A stretch of 57,511 bases of DNA. It comes from Arthrobacter bambusae. Its GTDB lineage: Bacteria > Actinomycetota > Actinomycetes > Actinomycetales > Micrococcaceae. How positions within the stretch are numbered: the stretch's first letter is position 1; every line of letters starts with the position of its first letter. Positions 25,346 through 33,160 of this stretch are shown here, one piece after another. The DNA lies in the NCBI RefSeq assembly GCF_022606295.1, contig NZ_JAHHZS010000026.1, positions 1 to 57,511 on the forward strand, written 5' to 3'. The translations under genes and the position numbers were made by a program. The notes under the pieces were generated by a model. That model was not told the DNA's origin and did no database searches. It saw nothing but the letters and a program-made list of their open reading frames with translations.

Positions 25346-28192
25346 CTAGAATTCGTCGTCGAGGGATTCGAAGTCGAACCCGGTCTGTATGGTGGACACG
25401 CCAGATTCGGAGGCCCGCAGGATATCGGGCCACGCCGTTGCCAGGTTGTTGAAAGTTTGGCCAATGGTGGACCAGTTCTTCCGTTCAGCGATCGAGTACA
25501 GGAGGTACGCGAGTTCCTTCACGGCGTCCAAATCGATCCGCGGACCGGGTGCCTGTTTAAGACTGGCGATCAGCTGGCCAGCATCCTCGATGCCCTTGGC
25601 TTCCAGGACACGAGCCGTGTGAAGCGCAGCCTCCCAGACACTGAGACGCTGGTCGCGTCGGGGATCGTAGTCATCCGGGAGTTTGGTCGGGGCAAAGAGC
25701 TGCACCTTGCCTGCACGGCTGGTGAGGATTCCGCCGCGCTCCATTCCCGGAATGGAGGTATTCAATGCTGTTGCCTGGTTCTCGGCATCGCCAAATAATC
25801 CCGCATCGAATCCATTCTGGTCGAACCACTTGAGCGCCCAACGGGTGTCCGAATCGAAGTCGCCTTCAAACTCATTGAGCACTTCCGCCAAGACCTGATT
25901 GATGAGCTCCAGCGCTGTCCGGACACGCATCGCCGACCCGTCTGCTTCCGTGACTTTGGAATAGCGAGTGAACACTGCCATTCCAGGTCCTATGGTCGAC
26001 TGAGCAAGGTCCACAGGAGCAACCGCTGCCTGTTGCAGTTCACGGAGTTTGGACGGTAGCTCGGAATGAAGAACCGACAAGAACCCCCCTCGGTCTATCG
26101 TCGGGGCTGACTGGCTGCGGGGCCGGCAAGCCAAAACGATCGATGACGCCAAGGCGTTCGCACCCTGCCCCGTTTGCCGATTCATGAGCTCAGTCCGCAA
26201 GGGCCATGTCGCGGTAATGGACCATCCGGCGCGGACGATACCTTCCAAGATCGTTGCCCATCCCGTAGAAGACTCGCCGTTGGTGCTGGATTCTGACTGT
26301 TTGAAGGCGTAGTAGACAGTAATAGGGAAATAAGGGTTGGCGCCCTGCCGCATGCGTTGGAACACCCGTTCAAAGCCGGATTCAAAGAATTCGGCAGCGC
26401 CTTCCTTTCCTCCCTGCCTGTAAGGGTTTGCCACGAGTTCATCAGCCTTGGGGACTTGAACCGTTCGAAATAGCTCGCTGTGAATGTTTTTCAGCGACGC
26501 CCGCTGCCACACATAAAAGAAGTCCGATAAGTCTGAGTAACAAATATTGTCGTAGTACGGCGGGTCTGTGGAAACGACGAAGTTTAGATACGGGCGGTCG
26601 TCGGCACTGACCGCCGTCACAATTCCCGCCCTCGAGGTTGGCAAGCGACCTATGACCTTCGCGACCCACTCAAGCTGGCCTCTGAAGTTTCCCGTTGAGC
26701 CGGAATACGGGTTGACCTCGGCATAGTCCCAAACCATGGGTATCGCCTGCAGACCGAAGACATTTCGGATTGTCTCCCGCCCATTGTGCCAGCCGCATAG
26801 ATTGGAGAGGTAGTCAGATGTTCGGCTGACCGCCAGGGCGAGGTAAGTGGCCACTCCATCCGCATATGCGGCCGCCCCCGTGCCGCCAGCTTCGAGGCGG
26901 TTTCCTTCGGGCATCCCGGCTGCCAGTGCGTCCAGGAAGACTTTGTCCCGAGCACGGCCGACTAATTGACTGAATGTCGTCAGAGCCACCAGCTGCCGGT
27001 TGGTGAAGAGGTCGGAAAATTTCGTCATTCCGTATCGATACACATTGATTCGTCCCGGCCAGTCGAACAAATCCCCATCCGGAAAGTCGTCGGGCTTCGC
27101 AACATGGGCGGCCGTTTCCTGCTCAGCCGTCGGCGCCAGATAGCTTCTCCCGCCAGGTGCTTCCACAATCACCGCGATGAGCTGACTGCGAAGGCCGATA
27201 GTGCGACTTGCCTGGCGAATGTCTGCCAGGCTCACCGCTGAATTACACCCGACGCAGATCGCTCCAGATCGCCCGACCGTTCCTGTGGACGGAACCATCG
27301 CAGGGTCAGTCGAGACTGCATAGCTGACTTTGTTGTTGGAGACGGTCGGGACGATGCCAGTTTGTCTGCCGGGCCTCTTACTCAGCCACCAGGAACTAAC
27401 TAGCGGCATGGCGATACCGCAGGCAGGGTTAGGGCATGTCACAGTCCGAGCCCACTTCCACGCGATGACGGTCGCGGTCTGTCCGCCGTTGACCGTCACA
27501 GCGGGGTACATCTGACCATTAATGTCTCGCGCCGCGTCCCTGATCCATTCGCCGTAAGCACGTACGTCCGCGGCAAGCCCCTCGGCGCCAGCCCAAGCAA
27601 TCAGCTGCTTCTCAGAGAGGCCGGGGAAGATTGGTCGCGAATCAGCGAACCTCGGAGCGATCTCTATGAGAGCCCTATTAATGAGACCGGCTACGGGGTT
27701 GAGATCCGATGCATGAGTTTCGAGTCCGAGCCTCTGAGCCTCTAAGGGGATCGAACCCCCGCCAGCGAAAGGATCGAGAATAGCCGGGGGTCCACTCGGG
27801 CCGGAGGACTTCATGATCTCTTCATGGGCTTCTCGCAGGAGTGCCGGGTCGTTCGAATTTTCCCACACGACGAGCTGTTCAATGATGCCGTGGAGCCGTG
27901 CACGCTCGATGGACTGGGCCTCTTCAGTAGGAAATTCGTCCGGACGGGAGGACGGATCGTCTACAAGCTGTGCGAAGAGCACGGCCCGAGCAGTTGCCAG
28001 CGGCTTCCGGGACCACCACAGGTGAAGCGTGGACGGGTGCCCGTGACGGATCGACTTTTCCCGCGCCGACTCCCGGTTGATGACCTCGAGAGGCATTGAG
28101 ACCTCGATGAGTTTGCGCTTTTCCGCGTGCATGCGTGCATAGTCCATTCGTGTTGTGCTGCCGGACCCGCGGCATCCGGGTTCCACAGCCAA
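25346..28192 (-). CDS. DUF1156 DNA methyltransferase (amino-group type)
   Basis: A 948-aa protein. The start is taken as TTG 28192, because GGAGG lies six bases before it; the first ATG (28147, MDYARMHAEK) has no ribosome site. It opens with the DUF1156 signature (KLIEVSMPLEVINRESAREKS...HLWWSRKPLATARAV). An AdoMet-binding motif I follows (AILDPFAGGGSIPLEAQRLG, near residue 134). The catalytic DPPY motif is in VSTDPPYYDNICYSDLSDF, near residue 535-550. DPPY indicates N6-adenine or N4-cytosine methylation. It is the first gene of the operon and probably supplies the self-mark that the ATPases read. Confidence 0.92.
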   Translation of the reverse strand: MAVEPGCRGSGSTTRMDYARMHAEKRKLIEVSMPLEVINRESAREKSIRHGHPSTLHLWWSRKPLATARAVLFAQLVDDPSSRPDEFPTEEAQSIERARLHGIIEQLVVWENSNDPALLREAHEEIMKSSGPSGPPAILDPFAGGGSIPLEAQRLGLETHASDLNPVAGLINRALIEIAPRFADSRPIFPGLSEKQLIAWAGAEGLAADVRAYGEWIRDAARDINGQMYPAVTVNGGQTATVIAWKWARTVTCPNPACGIAMPLVSSWWLSKRPGRQTGIVPTVSNNKVSYAVSTDPAMVPSTGTVGRSGAICVGCNSAVSLADIRQASRTIGLRSQLIAVIVEAPGGRSYLAPTAEQETAAHVAKPDDFPDGDLFDWPGRINVYRYGMTKFSDLFTNRQLVALTTFSQLVGRARDKVFLDALAAGMPEGNRLEAGGTGAAAYADGVATYLALAVSRTSDYLSNLCGWHNGRETIRNVFGLQAIPMVWDYAEVNPYSGSTGNFRGQLEWVAKVIGRLPTSRAGIVTAVSADDRPYLNFVVSTDPPYYDNICYSDLSDFFYVWQRASLKNIHSELFRTVQVPKADELVANPYRQGGKEGAAEFFESGFERVFQRMRQGANPYFPITVYYAFKQSESSTNGESSTGWATILEGIVRAGWSITATWPLRTELMNRQTGQGANALASSIVLACRPRSQSAPTIDRGGFLSVLHSELPSKLRELQQAAVAPVDLAQSTIGPGMAVFTRYSKVTEADGSAMRVRTALELINQVLAEVLNEFEGDFDSDTRWALKWFDQNGFDAGLFGDAENQATALNTSIPGMERGGILTSRAGKVQLFAPTKLPDDYDPRRDQRLSVWEAALHTARVLEAKGIEDAGQLIASLKQAPGPRIDLDAVKELAYLLYSIAERKNWSTIGQTFNNLATAWPDILRASESGVSTIQTGFDFESLDDEF

Positions 28193-28328
28193 ATGTATCC
28201 TCCGCTTGCTAGCTGGACTGAATCGGGCACGCGGGGTGAACCGAAGGCTTGAGGATCAGGTGGGGCTGGGGCCGGCGCGCCAGCCGTTCTGACCAAAAGT
28301 GTCTTAGAGGCCGGCTAAGCTAGTGCTC
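28193..28328. promoter_or_regulatory. divergent promoter region between the DUF1156 operon and the C5 methylase
   Basis: This 136-base gap must carry promoters for both the five-gene leftward operon and the rightward methylase. On the plus strand TAAGCT (28315-28320) lies about eight bases before the methylase ATG, the position expected for a -10 box of a leaderless transcript. On the minus strand the operon has a good Shine-Dalgarno GGAGG. No clear operator palindrome was found. Confidence 0.5.
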
Positions 28329-29429
28329 ATGCCACAACGTCTACGCCTCATCGACCTCTTCGCCGGCGCGGGCGGAATGACGCAAGGGTTCAAGTCCACA
28401 GGGCGGTACGAAACTGTCGTCGCCGTCGAGCTCGACAGGTATGCTGCGGCCACTTTTTCGCATAACCACAAAGCGGCAAGAGTCTATGCAGGGGGGATCG
28501 AGGAGTGGCTGGATGAAGGTCTCGTGCCGCAGGCCGACGTGATCATCGGGGGGCCGCCTTGCCAAGGATTCTCAGCACTTGGCAAGCAGGACGTGCTGGA
28601 TGAGAGGAACTTCCTCTGGCGGAAATACGCCGAGACCATAATCAGGGCACAACCGAAATTTTTCGTTGTCGAAAACGTCCGGCAGTTCCTCACTTCACAT
28701 CAGTTCGCCGAGTTTGAGTCGTGGGCCTCCCCTGGTGGACCCTTGCAAGATTACGAGCTTCAGCCACTCTTGCTGAACGCCGCGGATTTTGGAGCCTACC
28801 AAGCTCGCACGCGAACCATCGTGATTGGGCGACGTCGGGGACTTCCGGAGATCCCAGTGCCGGCCGTCGGACCATTCAAGGGAAAACACCGCAGCGTCGA
28901 GGACGCATTTTCGGGATCGCCAAACCAGAAGGTCATACCGCGGATGACCGACGTGCGGGACTTCCCAGATACGAGGACAGATGTCGGAGGTGTGACGATG
29001 CCTGGTCCGTTCACAACGCCTGAGCTACACGTGACCCGTAACTACACAGATTTGTCCCTGAAGCGCTTCGCGAAGATCCCCGCCGGCGGCAACCGGTTCA
29101 ATATCCCCGATGAACTATTGGCGGACTGCTGGCGTAAACACAAGAGTGGCTCGGGCGACGTGATGGGACGCCTCCATTGGGAGAAACCGTCAGTGACGAT
29201 TCGAACGGAATTCTTCAAACCCGAGAAGGGCCGGTATCTCCACCCTGATCCCGATGTCCACCGGGCAATTACGCATTTCGAAGCCGCGCGGCTCCAAGGT
29301 TTTCCGGACGACTACAAATGGATTGGATCGAAGACCGCCATCGCGCGACAAATTGGCAACGCTGTGCCGGTGCAGCTGGCGGCGTACCTGGGCCAGCTCA
29401 TCGCTGAGGCGTGGGACTCAGACCTGTAG
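28329..29429 (+). CDS. dcm: C5-cytosine DNA methyltransferase
   Basis: A 366-aa enzyme of normal length with all main motifs: I (LIDLFAGAGGMTQGF), IV (GGPPCQGFSALG, catalytic Cys), VI (FFVVENVRQF), VIII (QARTRTIVIGRR), and IX-X (ARLQGFPDDYKW, IARQIGNAVPVQLA). The target-recognition region is between VIII and IX, so the sequence specificity cannot be read by eye. ATG 28329 is preferred over GTG 28323; neither has a ribosome site and a leaderless message is plausible. Its last 32 bases overlap the end of the convergent GHKL gene. Its mark could be a substrate for McrBC in the same island, so host compatibility is a live question. Confidence 0.95.
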   Translation: MPQRLRLIDLFAGAGGMTQGFKSTGRYETVVAVELDRYAAATFSHNHKAARVYAGGIEEWLDEGLVPQADVIIGGPPCQGFSALGKQDVLDERNFLWRKYAETIIRAQPKFFVVENVRQFLTSHQFAEFESWASPGGPLQDYELQPLLLNAADFGAYQARTRTIVIGRRRGLPEIPVPAVGPFKGKHRSVEDAFSGSPNQKVIPRMTDVRDFPDTRTDVGGVTMPGPFTTPELHVTRNYTDLSLKRFAKIPAGGNRFNIPDELLADCWRKHKSGSGDVMGRLHWEKPSVTIRTEFFKPEKGRYLHPDPDVHRAITHFEAARLQGFPDDYKWIGSKTAIARQIGNAVPVQLAAYLGQLIAEAWDSDL

Positions 29430-31089
29430 CGCCCTCCAGCCTGCGTAATAAGTGGGAGATGGTGCTCAGGATGTCGAGACAGTCTTGGTTTGTAAAGGCT
29501 CCGTGCTCGAGCAACCAGCGTTTTTCCTGGTGATCCAGCAGATTTCGTATACCGGCGACAACGCCGCCGCTGAGCAGACGCTGTCCCCTCTGGACATTTC
29601 TAACAGTACTGTCGGTGATTCTTGATCCAGTGATCTCTTTGTATCTAGCGAAGACAGACAGGCCATTGGCGTTTTCGCTAAACGCTTGCTCCATCAGCGC
29701 TGAGGCTTCCGAGATCTCGCGCCCAAGCCTCAAGTGCACTTCTGAAATGTAGCGTTTAATTGCTTCGTCGACGGCGTCAATGTATCGCTCGGCACGATAC
29801 TCCGGAAGCGCGGCGTCCTTGATTGATTCATGCATGTGGCGCCAGTGAAGATCAGCATACTCGGGGGCTATGGATCGGAGTCCGTCTATTATTTTGTCCT
29901 GGGCATCATTGGAAAGTCGGGATTCCGGTTCCGTGACGGTATCCAACAATGACTCGAGCGCGGCGGACTCAGGGCCGCGGAGTGTGGACGTCCAGCCCTC
30001 AAAATCGGTGCTGCTGCGTTTCTCTGCGCGTTCCTTCTGGCTATATCGTCTTGACTTTCTCCAATCCCCAGCGACCTTCTGGAGAATTTCAGCGAGGACG
30101 CTTTTCAGTTCGAAAGGTTCCTCGGCCTCCCAGTTGATCGCCCGTCGATCGGTTGCGATGACGTCAGGCTTGATGTCGTCGAGGTACGACGCATCGATGA
30201 ATCCCGTGAGGTAGGAAAAAGCATGACTGGACTCGGACGCCCCGAAGAATTCTGGCTCATTAATAAGTCTGCCACTTGCATAAAGCGCGACTCCGCGGTT
30301 CGTCCCGTCGAGGGGCGAGGTGGCCGAGACAATCCGCCCTTTAATTTGGTGCGTTGTAATGAACGACCAAGGTACGTCCCCAATGATTTCCTTCGTCCTC
30401 GGTTCTTCGAGATTCCATTGAAACTCGGATGAGATCCCATCAAGTCTTGCTTCTTTCGTGACCTCGACTTTTTCTCCTCGCTTGTTCTCGACGAAGAGCC
30501 TGAAGTTGCTGTCCCCGTAGTCGAAGAGGCGCGCTAGGCTCCTTCCTAGTGCGTCTGGACGGATCGGGGAGCTGCGCACGAGCCTGCGAATGGTGATCTG
30601 AGTTCCATGCTGCTGCGAGTCTGTCGAGCTGGAATCTACGTCCGGTCGGTATTCTCCTTCCGAGGCGAGCATCTTCTCGTAGTCGAGCGAGACTTTACGA
30701 AGCGAACTGGACCCCTGCCGGCTTGTGGCGACTTCGACGAGATGGCCGACTCCAAAGAGCGCAAGCTTTCCGATTCCTTTTTTCCCGGAAACTTTGCGTT
30801 GCCCGCTCTCCGACATCCCCGTGTCTAGCTCGTTCCTTCGGTTCCGCCCAATACGAAGGTACTTGGAGGCCAAGTCTTCCAATGACATGCCATGGCCGTC
30901 GTCAATTACGGAAACGAAATCACCTAAGTCGTCTGCTCCAACTTGAACGATGACTATTTTTGCATCGGCGTCGTAGGCGTTGGCAATCAGCTCGGCAATC
31001 GCATTGGGCAAGTGGGAATACATGTTTGATCCGAGATGACCGACCGTTGACGGCTCAAACTTCAGGACAATATCGGGGACCAAATGCAC
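29398..31089 (-). CDS. second GHKL (MORC-like) ATPase
   Basis: A 563-aa protein with the Bergerat motifs AIAELIANAYDADA (residues 30-43), DDGHGM (63-68) and SGKKGIGKLALFG (101-113). This version (ANAYDADA, KKGIGK) belongs to the MORC/paraMORC-like branch and differs from the first GHKL protein. The second half is helical and has no recognised nuclease. The start is GTG 31089, or TTG 31083, which sits seven bases after AAGGAG. The gene is convergent with the C5 methylase and overlaps it by 32 bases. A paired role with the methylase is suggested by position only. Confidence 0.85.
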   Translation of the reverse strand: MHLVPDIVLKFEPSTVGHLGSNMYSHLPNAIAELIANAYDADAKIVIVQVGADDLGDFVSVIDDGHGMSLEDLASKYLRIGRNRRNELDTGMSESGQRKVSGKKGIGKLALFGVGHLVEVATSRQGSSSLRKVSLDYEKMLASEGEYRPDVDSSSTDSQQHGTQITIRRLVRSSPIRPDALGRSLARLFDYGDSNFRLFVENKRGEKVEVTKEARLDGISSEFQWNLEEPRTKEIIGDVPWSFITTHQIKGRIVSATSPLDGTNRGVALYASGRLINEPEFFGASESSHAFSYLTGFIDASYLDDIKPDVIATDRRAINWEAEEPFELKSVLAEILQKVAGDWRKSRRYSQKERAEKRSSTDFEGWTSTLRGPESAALESLLDTVTEPESRLSNDAQDKIIDGLRSIAPEYADLHWRHMHESIKDAALPEYRAERYIDAVDEAIKRYISEVHLRLGREISEASALMEQAFSENANGLSVFARYKEITGSRITDSTVRNVQRGQRLLSGGVVAGIRNLLDHQEKRWLLEHGAFTNQDCLDILSTISHLLRRLEGATGLSPTPQR

Positions 31090-31246
31090 GCTCCTTGCCG
31101 AGACCCTTTTCTAGGACGATGATATCGGAGGTCGGGCAGCGGAAGGGGGAGATCGCTCTCTTCTTGCACACGCCTGACCGCGTGGCGATTTTCCAGGACA
31201 CCGACAAACGTGGTTCACTGCATCGACGGGTGAAAGGACACAAATC

Positions 31247-33160
31247 ATGCTGAGCTATAGGACACTTTTCAGCATCAACCCAGGGTCAGATGCCGATGTC
31301 CTTCAAGGCGTCCTGGAGAAGACCTTCGATTGGTTCCGAGAGAAGGGCCTGGACTCCGATTCGGTCGCAGCCAACCAAGAAGTCGAGGTCGCAAATCATG
31401 CCAAGGTGAAGTGGATTGCCCCCGACTCCGCAGACTTTGCTGACACGCATCGCCTCATCCTCACGGAACAATCGCCCATGGGCGAATGGGTCTCCACCAT
31501 CACAGTCAGGCAGCCAATTGAAGGACGTCCCTGGTTTTGGATGGACGTTGAGGGACAGGAATGGGCTGGGGCGCCCAGGCTGGTCCGGTCGTTGATCGAG
31601 GATTACGCCTGTTCGGATCGCGGCGTCAAGCTGACAAATCGGCCAGTAGTAGTTCGAGCACAACAGGTGGATCAACTCATTCAGCTCCTCGGCCGAAACG
31701 GCCGGAGGACTCTGTCCTTCATTGCCGGAAGCAGCGCTGACCTGCCCATGAAGCAATGGACGGAGTTCGTCGGAAATATCCTCAAGCAGACTACGGGGCA
31801 AGCATCGGCGTACGTACTCGATCCAGTCGCAACAACAATGTTCAACCAGCGAGTTGGCATGGAGTTCGGGGTGAGGCCGGGCATGCTGAGGACTTACCTC
31901 CCGGATCTGGATATCAATGACCCGCAAGATTCGGCCCGGCACCGGTTTCTGACATCCGAGTCAATCGCCTCGCAGAACGTGGGCCGTCTCCGCAAGACGA
32001 TGAGCTACAAAGCTCGCGAGGTAGCCCAGACGGCGCTATTGGACGATAGTGTTCGCCAGCTAGACCGTCGGTTCGATGAACTCGAGCTGCGGATGGTGCC
32101 GACTACCCACAACAGTGCCTCTGAAGGCATCGCCGCGAAGCCTTCCGAGGAAGTGGAAGGGACTGCTCTGCTTCTCGAAGGGGAACCAGGGGTGCCCAAT
32201 TCGCGTGCTAACACGCCCATGATAGATTTTCCCGCGCCGTCGCCGAGCGAGAAATTTGCCGGAACTAAGGCGTCGGGCGATGCAGTGGGCGAACAGGCCG
32301 AGACGTACTTGGCTCTTCGTGGGCTTGTTGAAGAATACGGAGGTGGCGAGTCCTCTCTTGCCGGTGTCGAGACCATCCGAGGTTTGCTGGAGGCCGGACT
32401 TTCAGCAGAAGCCTTGAGTACACGACTTCTTGCCAAGATTGACCAAAAATCTGCTGCCCTCGACGCCGCGGCAGTTGAACAGGCCAGGCTCCGTCATCTC
32501 ATTGACGACCTGGAACTCGACGCGTGGGACACCTGGGAGCAACTCGAAGCGCAATCTGCGCGGACTCGCAGCGCTCAGGATGCGGAGTTGAAGTTGCGGG
32601 GCATGCTGGCCAAGGCGGGTGGTGACGTCGATTGGGCCGAACTGGACGACCTGACACAAGCCGAGCTTTCCGTACCGGAAAACTTCAACAGCCTAGTCGA
32701 GTCCTTCGCCGAACTCCCATATGTGATCTATACGGGGGATAAGGACATCACTGCCGGTCTTGATGATCATGATGCGGTGGGCCGCTGGTGCGGAATGACC
32801 TGGAGCATCCTAGTGGCATTGAACGATTACGCGCGCTTCAAAGCCGAAGGCGCGGAAATTCCAGGGGTGCAGGCGTATCTGGAAAGCCCTCCGCCAGGCG
32901 GCCACACCTACCTGCCAGCGCGTCATGCCCGCGATGAGAGTGAGTCCGTCAAGAACAACCCGAGTTTCGCAGCCCCGCGAACGCTGGTGGTGCCCACCAA
33001 GATTGACCCCACCGGTACGGCCTTCATGGGGGCCCATTTCCGAATCGCTAAACACGGTCTCGTGTCCCCACGCCTGCACTACTTGGACGCAACAGCGGTT
33101 GCCGGAAAGATCATTGTGGGATACATCGGGCCACACCTTCCTAACACCCAGACCAACTAA
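31247..33160 (+). CDS. unrecognised 637-aa protein with central coiled-coil
   Basis: ATG 31247 has AAGGA eight bases upstream. I do not recognise the family. The N-terminal ~270 residues are alpha/beta (FSINPGSDADVLQGVLEKTFDWFREKG at the start; RTYLPDLDINDPQDSARHRFLT near 220-240). The middle, about 380-470, is helical and rich in Ala/Glu/Leu, consistent with a coiled coil. The C-terminal 150 residues form another globular domain (LPYVIYTGDKDITAGLDDHD...ALNDYARFKA). No nucleotide-binding or nuclease motif is obvious. It is divergent from the second GHKL ATPase (157-base gap), and its stop overlaps the stop of the HelD gene by 4 bases on the opposite strand. A partner role in defence is guesswork. 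Confidence 0.75.
   Translation: MLSYRTLFSINPGSDADVLQGVLEKTFDWFREKGLDSDSVAANQEVEVANHAKVKWIAPDSADFADTHRLILTEQSPMGEWVSTITVRQPIEGRPWFWMDVEGQEWAGAPRLVRSLIEDYACSDRGVKLTNRPVVVRAQQVDQLIQLLGRNGRRTLSFIAGSSADLPMKQWTEFVGNILKQTTGQASAYVLDPVATTMFNQRVGMEFGVRPGMLRTYLPDLDINDPQDSARHRFLTSESIASQNVGRLRKTMSYKAREVAQTALLDDSVRQLDRRFDELELRMVPTTHNSASEGIAAKPSEEVEGTALLLEGEPGVPNSRANTPMIDFPAPSPSEKFAGTKASGDAVGEQAETYLALRGLVEEYGGGESSLAGVETIRGLLEAGLSAEALSTRLLAKIDQKSAALDAAAVEQARLRHLIDDLELDAWDTWEQLEAQSARTRSAQDAELKLRGMLAKAGGDVDWAELDDLTQAELSVPENFNSLVESFAELPYVIYTGDKDITAGLDDHDAVGRWCGMTWSILVALNDYARFKAEGAEIPGVQAYLESPPPGGHTYLPARHARDESESVKNNPSFAAPRTLVVPTKIDPTGTAFMGAHFRIAKHGLVSPRLHYLDATAVAGKIIVGYIGPHLPNTQTN

Noticed and set aside
31247..33160. 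Assignment of the 637-aa protein as an AIPR protein completing an Mza system
   Set aside because: I see none of the AIPR sequence features I know, and the gene is on the opposite strand beyond the second GHKL gene.
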